Of a DNA stretch of 64,000 bases, positions 1 to 15,100 are shown one piece after another. Source of the stretch: Flabesymbios commensalis (lineage: Eukaryota > Annelida > Polychaeta > Terebellida > Flabelligeridae); NCBI GenBank assembly GCA_964017125.1, contig OZ024912.1:57152055-57216054 (forward strand), written 5' to 3'. The notes below the pieces were generated by a model that had not been told where the DNA came from, did no database searches, and saw only the letters and a program-made list of their open reading frames with translations. Positions within the stretch are counted from its first letter, which is position 1, and the number at the start of each line of letters is the position of its first letter. Made by a program: the position numbers and the translations under genes.

Positions 1-139
1 GGTGGCTCGTTTGCATCGACGATGTGCACTTTTAAGTTACCATTGTCCTTTAACAATCCATCTGTCACAGTCACTTGAATGATAAACATGCTCACATCCT
101 CATAGTCGAAAATAGCTGTTGAATTAGTGAATATCTCAC
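1..139 (-). CDS. Cadherin gene exon 11 (partial, type-B repeat)
   Basis: The exon starts after TTTCTTTCCAG and is cut by the window edge. It encodes EIFTNSTAIFDYEDVS, IIQVTVTDGLLKDNGNLKVHI and VDANEPP, i.e. the DYE and DxNExP calcium motifs of the next repeat. The DG-turn followed by a short strand makes it type B, as expected from the alternation. The gene continues to the left of the window. Confidence 0.9.
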
Positions 140-3100
140 CTGGAAAGAAAAACATATACAAGCTTAGACTTGTTTTAAGCTAATCCTTTCAGCGCGCTTT
201 GGACGTCAGAATCTGACGTCTGTAGACGACGAGATTTCTGATGCTTTCAGATTGAAAAAAACCTTTGGTTTCATACAAGACTAGTTCAGCGTTTTTAAGG
301 CTAAGAAACAAATTACAACTTTCAAATCATGAATTTTGTTAAATTCACAATGGGGTAACATGCATAAGGAGGTATTCTGTATGAAACATTGATAATTTGT
401 TATAATTATGAATGAATGTACTTGCCGTTAAAACAATATTTGTATAATCTAAAATAGTCTCACCGGTGTTAGTGACGTAAAATGCAGTGTTGTCCGGCCA
501 TGTGGAAATGATGTAAGCTAAAGAATCACCGTCCACGTCAATAGCGTTAACGTCAAAAACACTAACACCACCAGTTGATCCTTCTACAATATAAGCATCA
601 TCAGGCAGATTCTGGATGACAGGATTCTCGTTGACGTCTGTGATCGGCACAAAGATGTCCATATAGTCGTCAAGACCAGACGGATCTGATACCTTGAAGA
701 ACAACTGGTATTGTGACACCAACTCGTAATTCAGCGTTGAAGGATCTATTGCTACTTCTCCTACAATAACATAAAATATACGAAATACCACGTAACGCCT
801 TTACATCAACACACCAAAGCATATACAAATAAACAACATCTAAAGATGGTTTACATTAAGTATGTGGATTAACACTTTAAGATAAGATAAGATAAATTTT
901 ATTTCCGATCGGCATGGTACAGTTTAAATCATAAAACTTTAGCCTGAGGCTATTTAACATATCTATAGAAATAAAATTTAAGAAAGTTTAACAAAGACAA
1001 CATCACAAAGTATGTATCACAAGTTTTATTTAGTGATGAAGGAGATAAGTTATACAATATTTTTCTAGTGTTTATTTAATATATCACCTCTCCTTATTAT
1101 TATAAGTTCATATTACAGTATAGTCGAATTATCAATCACTACAGTATTGTATTGCGTGTGCATTAAATACCAATTGATCTATTTTCACCATATTAAAGTG
1201 TGTCACGTGACCGCGACCCGCAACTTCAAGTGGGAGAAAGTTATTTAGATTTAGCAAAGTAAAAATGATACTTCATATAATTTCAAAAAAGTGCAAATGA
1301 AAACGATTATGAACGACCATAGGCGTTGGCAAAGTTTAATTAATTGACGCTTAATATACGCTAATCACGACTATAATTACCGTTTAGGTCACCATTATTG
1401 GGAACAAAATCCGTGTTTCAACATCCATATTTAAACATTTTTGGTCTAAAATATCAAATCTGAAGATTAATCAGCCAACTTCATATTTTGCCGGCCCCGA
1501 TGGCTCATCCGGTCCGTTTGTGGCTCGAAACTCAGAGGTAGTGGGTTTCAAATCCCGGCCAGGTCGTACATGTATGTTTGTCATCGAGGTTGTGCATATA
1601 CATGTACACCTTGCTCCAAACCGGAGGCCTAGAATGTGCAGTGCTGTCTATGATACTGTGCACATTAAAGAACCCTTGAAGTCATCCGATAAGAATGGTC
1701 GCGACTTTGGGCTATATACTGTCGCAATATTGTCATAATTGTACAAAAAGCGTCATAAAGCAATATAAACACACTTTACATTTTTACCACCTGGTCACTG
1801 GACCTGTTCGTTCGTGTGCCATTTCAACTCCACGAAGAGCAACCATGTCGACGCATTGAACTTATCCTACACATTGCCATCTCTCTCCCACCAGGTACTA
1901 CATTCTCTAACCATTCACCACGTGGTGTGATATACATGACAATTCATTTGCGGATTCATTGTTGTAATCTCCGATCGTAATCTGGTAATCTCATCGCAAA
2001 ATAGAATATGTAAATTACCTTTGCTGCTATCAATTGTAAATGGCGCTCCGGGAGGAATTAAACTTAAGATCTCATAAGTGAGCAGATCGTTCTCTTGATC
2101 TGAAGCAGCAATGTCCAGAACCACCCGTGCAGTTGTTTCACTTTCCAGGATATCGCCAAACTGATGTGCACCAGTAAAGTATGGTTTCTCGTTGACATCA
2201 GAGATAGATATTGATAAAAGCTGGATATCAGTGAATTCGCCGTCCGATGCAGTCACGGTAATTGTATGGATAGCTTGGCTTTCGTAGTCTAATGTGGCAC
2301 TGAGCGTGGTGGAGATTCGTCCTGTATTACCAACAGTCATTAATTAAAAGTATTAACCCTTTAACCGCCGGTGTCGCATATATTCGGGTTTTCATTGTTA
2401 TTAGCACATTAAGTACCACCTTTAAAACATGCGAAAGATAAAATATGACATCAATCAGCAATATTTGAAAACAGTTGACACCATTTTGTTAAATCTGAAT
2501 AATTTTCACTCACTTGAAGTTGTGGGTCGCGTCAGCGAGACACAATTTCAAGTGGGTAAAAATTCAAATTGAATAATTTCGCGGTTAAATGGTTAATGGT
2601 TATTGAGAGCATGTGTTTAAATTAGATTGATACATCAGTCGGTAAGACTATTATATAAAAGTACTGTCAAGTAGACATAAGTATAATTTGTAGAAAGCTT
2701 CCGATAGTTTAAGATAATAGCAGATAGCAGTATCAAAAACTAAGTATAGGCCTACATACTAAGTATTTTAGTCACATTATATGCTTTTGCGAGTTTGAAA
2801 AAACTTGTGCACTAAAAAACATAGTGACATTACGATGTAATTGTAATTATTCTAATGCAATAAATGTATAATTCACCTGCAACATCTACTTCAAAAAGTG
2901 CTGAGAAAGGCCAGCTTGTTATTGTATAATCAATCCCATCTCCTTCTTGATCAAAGGTGCTCACAATGTAAACTGCTGTATTTCCAGCCACATCTTCAGC
3001 TATTGTCACTGAGTCTGGTAAATTCTGGATCACTGGAGCTTCATTCACGTCCAGAATGTTGACAGTCACCACCTGGGCATCCGTCAGACCACCTGGATCA

Positions 3101-6100
3101 CTGACAGTGATGGTCAAGTCATAACTGGGTACTGTCTCGAAGTCATAACATCTGGGAATCAGTGATATTTCACCTGGAATATAACGGCATTTCAGATCAA
3201 GTAAAAATGACAAAGATTTACATGATAAACCCAAGCTGATATTTTATTATGTCAGTGGCATGATTAACATCTTTTTTGCATATTTAAGGCTCGCATGAAA
3301 TGCTAGATTGTATATCACAGAACTGCAATGTAGAAAAATCTGATATAGAAAACGTCGTCAGAGATATATTAAATTCGTTAAACGTAACAGCATTGTTGCT
3401 CAAGACTTTAACCCCACGAAGAAAAAAACATCTATTTGAAGTTTAGAACTATACATATAAAATAATACTTACTTAAAATAAGGTTGGGTTTTGTAGAGCT
3501 TACAAAAATGGCATTAATGTCTCAAATATAATAAGAGCTGTGAGCTATAGCAGAATAATAAACGAATACAGCATGACAACAGTCACATTCTGAATATATC
3601 GAACTAAATTATTGTATTATAGTATTAACATGTGGTATTATACTTGATCCCAGGAAATAATACATAATAATATATATGTGTCTGAGTACCGTAACGGTCA
3701 GAGCTGTAGCGGCACGAGACGACGTCGGGTGACATCAAAAGCTCTGATCGTTACCATACGAGCAATGCTTTTCTAGACAGAATGCGATATTAGTAGTAAG
3801 AGTTACGTGAACAAAAATGACAGCCTTGAAACAGAAGTATTTGATTAACTGATCATAATATTTTTCGGCTATGTTTATGTTATTTTTTTACTAATTGCGA
3901 AATATCGATGGTTTTACAAAAAGTAATAAACTGACTTATACATTTAAGTGGTAACCAAACAGTTTAAAATGAACTATGCTCTGGCAGTGTATCACGATGT
4001 ACCTTTTCTACCATTTTATAAGTTGACTCCATACGTACTCAGCCTTACGAATGTTGAATTATAATACTGTGTGCGTCCAAAATTGTGGATGCATTAAATT
4101 TTAATTTTATGGCTCCTAAGTACTTCATATAATATATACAATGTTTGTTAAAAGATCAAGTGACATATAAATATATTTACCATTATTGAAAGGCTTAAAA
4201 CAAATTCGATTAAAAATTATCGTAAATTCGATCACAGGTTATTACTTTCAAATACTTACTTTTATATAACAAACAACTTACCGTTACCGTTGTCAATGGT
4301 GAATGGTGCTCCAGATGGGTTTGATCCTGTTATCTCATAGTTGGGCACATCTCCGTCTGGATCTGAAGCATCCATGTCAATAACAACACGTGATGTCGTC
4401 TCACTTTCCAAGACATCTCCCATCTTTATAGCAGCCGTGATGACGGGAGTCTCGTTGACGTTATCAATGTGGATTGTCAGATGGCCAACATCTTGATGCA
4501 TTCCGTCAGAAACAGTCACTTCTAAAGTATAGGTTGTGAGAAATTCGTAGTCCAAGATGGCGGCCAATTTTGTTTTAATTTTACCTGAAATAATGCATAA
4601 TAGCATACACAATTTTACAAATTTGCAAACCTTTTAATTTGGTACCAAGAACACCAAATATTATCTATTCAAGAGGGCCGCAAAAATACAATCGCAAAAA
4701 TAAGTCGATCTTATTAAAGCACCTCCTTTGGATGACGTAAATTCTCGTTTTTAATTTTGTAATGAATTAGTGTATCTCACAGATCATGATTTAATTTTTT
4801 TCAGAGTTTTTGTATATCTTAACACCTGCTAAAGGACGTTTGAATGTTCCTCTAGCATTGGGCCACACATTGATGCCGTCGGCCCAGCGTTGAGCAGACA
4901 ATCGGTACTGCGGGGAACCCCACTGATCAACCCGTTCCCAGAACAATTAAGGGCGGCAGCTATAATAATTGATGTAATTTTGTGGTTACTTTGATCATGC
5001 CGTCTGAGATGGCCAGTATTTATAGTCTATATGTGGTAGGCTGTAAACAAACTTGTTTACATGACAGTATACGTCTTGGAAATATAATCTTTTTCAGTGC
5101 TTAAACATTTTTTTTTATACATTTTTGTATTTTATTTAAGATCAGTAGGTTATATAGCTTCATATAAATTAAACTTTTAAAATTGACAAATTTGAACATT
5201 CTCATCCCAAGGAGCAGCTCTGGGTATACTTGATACTTTATATGTATACAGCATAAATTCACGCATTTATTTCTGCATTATATTGTCTTTCGGACAAATT
5301 GGTAAATTTTTAATACTCTCACATATTTTTAAAAAGCTATAAACGTACATTTGTCTTTTTAGCTAACATGTACTGAGTTTGCACCCAGACTGTATCCTAC
5401 CTGCAACATCTATTTCAAAAGGTGCTGATGGTGGTAACGTTGTCATTGTATAAACAAGCCCATCTCCATCTTGATCTACGGTGCTCACGGTGTAAACTAC
5501 AGTATTTCCAGCCACATCTTCAGCTATTGTCACTGAGTCTGGTAAATTCTGGATCACTGGATCTTCATTCACGTCTTGGATGTTGACAGTCACCACCTGG
5601 ACATCCGTCAGACCACCTGGATCACTGACGGTGACGGTCAGCTTGTACTGAGATGTTGTCTCGTAGTCCAAACTCGCCGGATATAATGTTATTGTACCTT
5701 AAAATTTAAAAAAACGAGTACATCAGCTAAAGAGGTATCCGTTTTGTAATACAAAATCAATTTATGTGATTTAAATTTTACATTGTGCAAAGGATCAATG
5801 AAGTACATAATATCACTTGACCGCCCACATATCGTCCCTTTAAATTTGAAAGGGTGTATCTACCACTTTGTAAAATGGCAGATACACCCTTTCATATCCA
5901 AGGGGACGAATTTAATTATGTTAATGTGAGATGGTAATACCTAATAATGAACCAATGATAAACGGTGCTCCTGCAGGGGTAATACTGGCGATGTCATAAA
6001 ACAACACATCAGAATCAGGATCACTGGCGTCCACGTCCGCTACAACAATGCTGCTGACTTCACTCTCAGATACAGCCACGGTATGAGCCGTGGACGTCAC

Positions 6101-9100
6101 ATAGGGGGATTCATTGATGTCAACGATGTTAACAGTCAGTATGTTAGTTGTTGTCTCCTCTCCGTCAGTGACTTCTATGGTCAGCTTGTACGACGGGATA
6201 GTCTCATAATCAAAACCTGGAGACGCCGTATACCTGACAACACCGTCTGCAAAAAATATTTGTAACAAAGTGTCCCAGCAAACACGAGACATTTGCCCAA
6301 TGCTGCGCAATGTTGGACCAGCGTCGTAAACGGTGGGCCAACATTGACCCAGCATTTGGTCATTGTCTTCTGTTTGCCGTGGTGCTGTCACCGGTTATAT
6401 GCTTATTATCACCAGATAAGAAAAAAACACTTGCCACTTACCACAATTGATTATGAATATGTTGAGCACGAAATTCTCTACGACAGAACGGCTTCATGGG
6501 AATGCTATGTACTTTGTCCAAATGGCAGAAATAACAGTGCTCTACTAATTTTATATTTAGCATAATAATCTTTATCAATTTGAAATTCCTGCCCGGAATA
6601 GGATCCCATGCCTGGCTCACAAAATCGTGAATCTAGTGAGAATTAAAGGATGTGAACCAAGTGTGTAAACTCCGTGTCATCTTCGTACCTATATCATTCC
6701 CTTAGATATGAAAGGATGTATCTGCCACTTTTTCAAATGGCAACTTCATCCTTGTATATCCATGGGGCGATATGTTGAGCTGCAAGCCAGTCAGTGCTGA
6801 AATTATTCTTCCTTATTAGTAACCCGTAATTAGCCCATATTTATGCCAATCTGTAAAGGCAATTTCAACTGATTTAGATGGATATGGGTATGGGTATAGA
6901 AAAAATACCAAGAAAAAGTAAGCTGGGGAAAATGTTTTATTAAAGAAAATCCACAATGGCCGCCACCGGCACATATCGCCCCATAAATTTCCAACATTTT
7001 CCAAAAAATATTGTGTTAAATGTCTTTTCCCACTAATTTTAACATAAAAGTACATTTCTGAAGCTATTTCAGTAGTTTATAGTCCCCTTCCGCAGAAATC
7101 CAAAATGGCTGCCATCCGCACATATCGCATAATAACTTTTGAAGCACTGTTCTAGTAGCTGTGGACTGGTCGTGTATATTATACAAACCTAAACTCTTCA
7201 GAAATCAACTTTGGAGGCCATTGAACAATTTTTAATTGGTGACGCATTTGGCACCGAAATATGTAAAATACCCCCCCTTTTAAGCGGTGTACCTCCGCCA
7301 GCTTTTATTGTTTCTTTGAACCTTTGGCCCCAGAAGATCATGTGACTCCTCACAATTTGCCCATTCGCAATGATATGGGGGTCGGTAATATATTTAAATA
7401 CCCCAACATAACGATAGTTTTAAAAATATTGACCTAAAACTGATTTCAACATAATAAAATATTTAAATCGAAACAGTGGTTTTGAAAGTGATTTCCAAAG
7501 TCAGGTTCTTGTGTATCTAATTTCGAGCCATGATAGGAAGCAATGGATAGAATAACAACGTGAAACTCAGATAAGGCATTCATATCCTATATCTTGCAAA
7601 CACAAACTATCTAGATATTTATGTTACGGAATGGTGAAATGTAGACATTAGTCACACAACATCATGTCAACACAGCAAACACTCCTAGTTGTACTCGTTG
7701 TACTCTACGTATCAGCCAGCCTGTAAACGACGAAACCAAGCCGTTCAAGCATAAATCATAAGGTAACATTTTAACTGCGAAGCAATGTCGGCAATCACCA
7801 ATAAAAATAAAAATATACTTTAATTTGTTCCAACATACCCACAAATTATGATAAACAATTTACAGCAATACCAAATCTTGATGACAGGGCCAAAACAGTC
7901 AAACCAACTCCAATCAAACAGCAATGTATTGAGACCTCAAATACAACACCCAGCTCCCACATCATCTGGGGTATTTAGTTTACCTGCATGTTCTGTAATT
8001 TTGAACGCAAGTGTTCTAAACAACGAAGTGAAATACTTGGATGAAATCACGCCTGCTGCAACGTAACATCCCCATGTGGATTGGATGGAATTCAGGGACA
8101 CTAGACAATTTACCTCGACAAATTTTTGGATACATGACTGGAGCTCGTCTGCTAAATAAGATGACTACATTGACGAACGAGTGGGACCGAAATATTCGAT
8201 GGAAATTGCTTTCAAAAAGGGTATTACATCGTCGTTTAGCTACAAAGATTTTACAAATATTGTTCTTTGAATGGCGCTGATCATATTCCAATACAGCACT
8301 GATAGCATTTATTGCCAAAGAATTGAGAAAAGATTAATACAGCAAGAAAATCCAAGGCGATTCTAAGGCTTGAAACGAATGCTTATCGATATTCTGCAGC
8401 AGGTGATGTTGTCCAAGTGGAGGGCATTATCAGGCTTTGCTGTAGTCACGAAGAAGCTGACAGCCGATTTGTATGGCATGTCAAACATAATTATGTATGA
8501 AGAGCAAGAGGGACAATCATCGTTAGATTCTCAAATACAAATATCTTTATTATTCTGCCATTGTATGCCCCTACATACATTTTGGCTTGACGTTGGTATA
8601 AATACTCAAAACACAATAATAATGTCGATATTACAAAACTTACACAAGCAATTGGTGAAATCAGGTATTATGTAGTACAGTTGCACGCTTTCACAGGCTA
8701 TGACTTTACAGTTAGTTGTATGATCAAATGCAAACTTCGCCGTCTGGCATTAATGAAAAAAGATGCGACATGGCAGACAACATTTGCAATGTAAGATGCA
8801 TTAACTGATATATCGTCCAAATCGATCTCAGACGTGGAAAGGTGTGTGTGTTGTATGCATGGCAAGCATAAGCTAACTTCTGTGAATACAGTAAGACACA
8901 TGCTCTTCCAACAACAGTATGTACCACGGTGTCAATCTCAAGCACCGTACAAAATGACAGGAACAGACTCCAGCAATCTACCACTTCGTATGTGCTCCTG
9001 GAGAAAGTAAAACGTGCGAGCTTGGTAACACATATCTGGGAGAATGCAATTTTAAAACACCGACGTACATGGCCCCTAGAATAGGATGACTGGCTCCTTG

Positions 9101-12100
9101 GAAATGGGCACTATAAAATGATTTTCCGACAACATGTCCCTACAGTCGTCACTACCCAAATTGACCAAAGTTTGGACATGATGCCTGTTGATTACTGTTC
9201 CTCTTCTGATGAATCAGAACTAGACAGTGACAATGAGTAGAACATAAGTAAAATGAGTATTATTAGTTTGGTGGTAAGGCCTATATAGTCGATATGGGGT
9301 CGATCGTGCAGTAAATAATAGTGCATGTCACGTACAAGTATTGTTTTATAGTTATGATGTGGTGTTGGAAAAGTGGCGTTGCTAAAGCGCATGGGTATGA
9401 CTGTATAGATAACATAAATGATTGTTAGAGGTAGTCGCGGCTTCAAAATGCATCAGGGTATTTGCATATGATGTTTAAACCATAATGTTTTAGTCTTGAT
9501 AAATATGTTGATAATACCAAAAACAAAAAAGTAAAGTATTGTTGATACTCACTACCTGAATGTATAGTGAACGTAGGGTTAGCCGGTGACACGCCAGGCA
9601 AACTGTACGTGAGTGAATCTCCGTCATCGTCGGTGGCATCGACATCAAAGAAGTTATTTGCTCCTGGGACGTCCTCATCGACGTTGACACTGTTTGGTAG
9701 GTTTGTGAAGTATGGTGCCGTGTTGACCTTGATGACATTAACTGTGAGTTCCACTGTGTCTGACTTTGATCCGTCACTCACAGAGATCGTCAGGGTGTAT
9801 TGTGGAGTCACGTCGTAATCCAGCTCATTAGAGTTGCTGTCCAGATACACGATACCTGAGAATCCAAGTAAATGCTCATTGTTCCAGAAAAACAAATAGT
9901 TCATTGTTAATATACATTTGTATTTTGAGTCTGAATTCTGCAATATTGTGATTAAACACACATTGCACTCTAAAGAACGGCTATACTATATGCTGATGAA
10001 AAATGTTAAAAACGGTCTTGGTGGTCAACGGGTACCACCAGAAATACAAGAGCATAATATGCGTATGTATTTATTGTAAAACCAATAATTATTGAAACAT
10101 TACTTTCACTATTTTTCCAGTGAGTGAATGAGTGACATAATTAACAAGACAGATAAATTATATTGACACAACCATATTACTTTTTGTTTGTTTTCTGTCA
10201 CTCCTATAATTCAAGAGACAGACATAAATATGGACGTTTGTTATTTAAATTGTCACTGTTAAGGTACGGTATATATTACGTGAATAGGCCTATACTTATA
10301 CTATACACATATGAAGCCTACATACAGATAAAGGACGTCATGACTAGCTATTTTTGTCAAGGGACGCACACATTCAGTGCTGAACCCTGGTGATTAGCTT
10401 ATTCATACGCCTTATCTGTGGCATAAGTAGGCCTACCCGTATATCTGTTGCTGACACTCCGCCCGCAAACGTCCAAATCTGTGCTGATGTGACGTCAGTG
10501 ACGACGTCATACATTTTTTTGGACACACGAGGATACTGGGTGTCATGTATAGCAGGTAAAATACGAGGCACGGTATATAGCTTTAGTGTCAAATTGCTAT
10601 ATTGCCAAACATTATAAATACCATCGGATATTATAACACGGTAACCCAGCAAACACGACACGCTAGCCCAATGTTGTTTCAACGTTGGGCCACTGTCTGC
10701 GACGCTGGCCCACCATTGATCCCAAATGAGGTAACGTCTCTTGTTTTCTGGGATAGAAGGCACTCACCGTTATTGTCAATTGAGAAAGGTCCAGCAGTGG
10801 GTGACACAGTCAAGGAGTAGTCCAAGTTGTCATCAGGATCAACATCCATTGCGCTGATTGACGACAAACGGAAGGCGTCCACTTGTGTCTCCAGAATGTC
10901 GACAGATGAGGCTACAGTGTGGATGACGGGCGCTGAATTCTGAGGGACTATTTGCAGTCTCTTTATTTCGTCATCTTTATTTTTTTCTTTTGTACTTTTA
11001 TCTATGACTCTTATGTCAACATCATATGTCGGGTTTGTCTCGAAATCTAGCCAGAGTGTGGTGGTAACCACACCAGCTGATTGAAAAAAACACACACACA
11101 TTAAGCCTTAAAGCGCTGAATTATTTTATATAAACCATGGAAACCAATTGGTTCTATTCAAATTAAAATCATCATACATGTATATGTCTTAGATAGCTCT
11201 TCCTGATTCTTTTCGAATACCTATATTATGGATCTACGGCCAATATAAATATTTTTACTCTTACAGTGCGGGGATCGACTTTAGACGTCAAAATCTGACG
11301 TTTACAGACGTCAGATTCTGACGACTAAATCGGTCCCCGCGCTGTAAGGATTGAGTATAATAACATAGAATACTTAGATTTCTTAGCAGTGTAACCTTTC
11401 ATTTGCAACAGACCCATTTTAAACTCCTCTGCCATTTTTCATTCATTCAACAAAATATTATACATCAGTAATTGAATTTTGTTATTCATCTAATTGGTGG
11501 GAATATATCACATCTTCCTTTGATACACATCTACTTGGACCTTTTAAAGCATGTTTGCCAAATGCAGTATTAACCTTTTCAGTGCGGGGACCGTCTTTAG
11601 ACATCAGAATCTGACGTAGATCAGTAGACGTCAGATTCTGAGGTCTAAAGCGGCGCTCACACCTGTTACGACTTTACGCTAGCCGTAAGATTTTTTTGCC
11701 TCTGGAGGTGTTGAGCCTCTGGCAATATGAAAATGTGGTTTACACTGGGAAGCGTCCCGAACGCGCGAACGCTACCCCTTCAGGGCGCGTCCGCAGAAAG
11801 TTGAAAAATGTTCAACTATTGTGGCGGGCGGGGGCCCTAGGGTAGTGGTTAGCACCGCTGCCCTTCACGCCAGAGTTCGGGGTTCGGTTCCCGGTCTCGG
11901 CGGTTTGAAATAAACAAAAATGTTTCTTCCCCATCCACGTGTGAAAGTCAGTATTGTGGGGAGCTTCCGTGACCGAGAGGTAGCGTGCTCGGCCTCAGAC
12001 CGCCAGGGCTCGAATTTCGAATTCTGTGTCTGGAGGACAGTGTCATCTCAATCATCTCACCATCCTCAGGAGGTTCTCCTGGCCCAGTTTAGCCTATATG

Positions 12101-15100
12101 TGCACAAAGGTGGCCTAAAGCCCGATTCATTTCATTTCAACTATTGTGGCGCACGTGCGGTGGAGGCTTACGACTTTTATTGCCAGACCCTGTTGCCAGC
12201 CTATCACGCACTGTTTCTCGTCACGTGGCAAAACAGGCTAAATAATGCTGTTCACATGTCTGCGCACATGTTTTCCTAGTAGCGATGTATATGACAAGAA
12301 GCCATCTTTCTAGATTTACATCTCTGACTTACACGGAGATGACTTGGATGTATTGCATGCACCTATACCCTGGGATGCTACTGTATCTACTTCATGTGTA
12401 CACTTGATACACTGGTGGAAAAAAATCCGGGTTAATAGATTAAAATGGAGGTCAGCTTATACATGTATTTGTATATACATATAAACCGGGATACCATTCT
12501 CGATTATTTGCAATATAGCAGCAATGCTCAACAGATCTTCTTCATCTAGCTCGTCGAATATATTTGCATCCATCTTTGATTTAGAATTTTTTCTAACGAT
12601 AAGCTTCGACGTAGCACGTGGTCGGCCACGTGTGTTGTAGCTGTCACAACAAATAAAATTGAGGGGAGTCCGCGTTCTGTCGTACCATAATTTTATGTGA
12701 GCAGTCACGCGCGTTCTGTCGAGGTCCGTATTCTCGTACAAGTTACGCTATATCGTAGGCTTCTGATTGGTCGAGATAACCATCTCGACCTGAGGCGTCA
12801 TGTTTCAAGGGGCCCTGCACCGAACGAACTAAACAAATTACAATGGGTGCACATTCAAATGAATCAGAAAGAGCAGACTAAGACATTTATGGTGATTTAA
12901 AATTGAAAAAAACCTTTGGTCTCCGTAGTTTTTACAAAAGATTTCAGCGTTGGAAGGGTTAAACCTTACTGCGCGGGGATCGACTTTACTCGTCAGAACC
13001 TGATGTCTGTAGACATCAGATTCCGACAACTATTCCGATATCCGCACTGTAAGAGTAAACATATGTCTAATGACCGTAGACCCATAGCATAGGTATTCAA
13101 ATGAATCAGAAAGAGCTGACTAAGACATTTATGATGATTTCAAATTGAAAAAACCCTTTGGTCTCCGTGGTTTATGCAAAAATATTTCAGCGTTGAAATG
13201 ATTAATGATGCTGTTGAGAACAATGAATACTTACTATCAGCATCGACCACAAAAGGGTTGTCGACCACTGTACGTGAATATATCGGCTGGTCACCACCTC
13301 CAGCCTTGGCTGTATATATATTCGTGTTAGGAACCACATTTCTGACCACGCCTTTGGAAGCGGGCAAGTTGCTGAATTTCGGATCCGGTGCTTCAATATG
13401 TGTGGCTGAGAAAAAATAATGTAGATAAAATTTAAGCTAACCTGACAAATGTAAATTTTAAGTATTTCTTATAGAAAATGTATGATGACATGCAATGTAA
13501 TTACAGAGGATGAGTTCTCTATCTCCAAAGCTGTGGTTTACCATGTGGTCTTGATATTGCCACCAATATATCGGGATCGATACCAAATTGAGATCTCAGC
13601 GAAATGTATGGATTTACCACTAATCACTGCTGATTATGGGGGGGGGGTATAATTATATAAAATCTTGATTGATAGAATTGACTGTAGATATGACGACTGT
13701 AAGAGGACTCACAATCTTGTGTGCCAAAATAAATTGAAATTAAATGGGGTTTTAGGTCACCTTTGTGTCACATATAGGCTAAAATGGGACAGAAAAACCT
13801 CTTGATGATGATGAGATGAATGAGATGACACTGCCCTCCAAACACAGAATTCAAAATTAGAACATTGGCGGTCTGAGGCCAAGGTCGCTACCTCTCGGTC
13901 ACGGAGGATCCCCACAATATTGAATCTTTACGAGTGAGCAGGGGAGAATGTTAACATTGTGTTTCTTTGAAACTTGAATGCCGGAACGTGGTTCGAACCC
14001 ACGATCGCCAACTTTCCAAGCAGGCAGCTTTAACCACTACACCAGGGCCCCCGCATCTTCATTGTGTGCCATATCTGTGCTTATTTCGCGCGAAAATTCT
14101 ACAATAAATATGTATTAAATATTCTCCTTCCAAACATTTTATTAGGAAACTATTAGGTTTATTGCGCCTGAGTTTGTGTCATATTTGGGGGAAAGAGGGG
14201 TTCCGTGTGTGGGAAACGGTGGGCATTTCTGTGAAAAAGTCCTTACGAACAAGTCAAATATAACGTTTGCGATTAAGTATTTGCATGTTTAAAAAGTGTT
14301 CAGAAAAAATATATTCACGATTACATTCGTGATTAGAGCTTAACTCCTTAAAGGGTTTTGTTCGGAATAATGGTGGCCCAGTGGCGCAGACGGTGGCCCA
14401 GCATTACATCAGCATTGGGCTAATGTATTTTGCTATCTGTGTAGTGGCCTCTCTGGTAACTGGGAGAAACGTGTCACCCGCATAGTAATTGCTGCAGCTG
14501 CCCAGTAAACATGGGTCAATCACTCAATGCTGTTTCAATGTTGGCCCAGCGTCGAAGACCGTTGGTCAACATTGAAACAGCATTGGGTGAATGCCATGTG
14601 TTTGCTGATGTGCAGGCTCAAAGTATACAGCAGACCCAGTGTTGGATTAGTGTTTGGCCAGCGTCGTAGACAATTGACCTCAATTTAACCAGCAATAAGC
14701 TGCGACGCTGGCACAACATTGAACCGGAATTGGGAGGGTAGGCCTACATCCGCTGTGCAGGTATTTCTAAGAGACATACGGGCAGCACGACTCACTGGCA
14801 AGCATTGAATGGATATTGGACAGCACCGGCGATGGTAGGAATAAACGTTGAAGATATATTTTAACTTGTCTCCTTGGTTCTTTCCTTAATTAGATCCTGG
14901 ACATTCAGGTTATTGGGCCATGAGGAAAACCAATTCAGTTATGTTTACAAAATATTAAGCCGAATATGTATCTATTAACGCTCAAACAGAATAAAGCCGG
15001 GCCTCGAAGCTCGGTAACTCATGTTCTAGTCTGTTATAATTTTACTACTAACAATATACAGGGATATAAGAAAATACATAAAAGCTAAGTTAATCAATGT

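Noticed and set aside
1520-1738. 72-codon frame
   Set aside because: It lies wholly within a tRNA-derived SINE.
11829-11900. True tRNA gene
   Set aside because: It has A and B boxes but is the head of a SINE with a target duplication; no clean cloverleaf was found.
11920-12279. 119-codon frame
   Set aside because: It spans the second head of the dimeric SINE and its flank.
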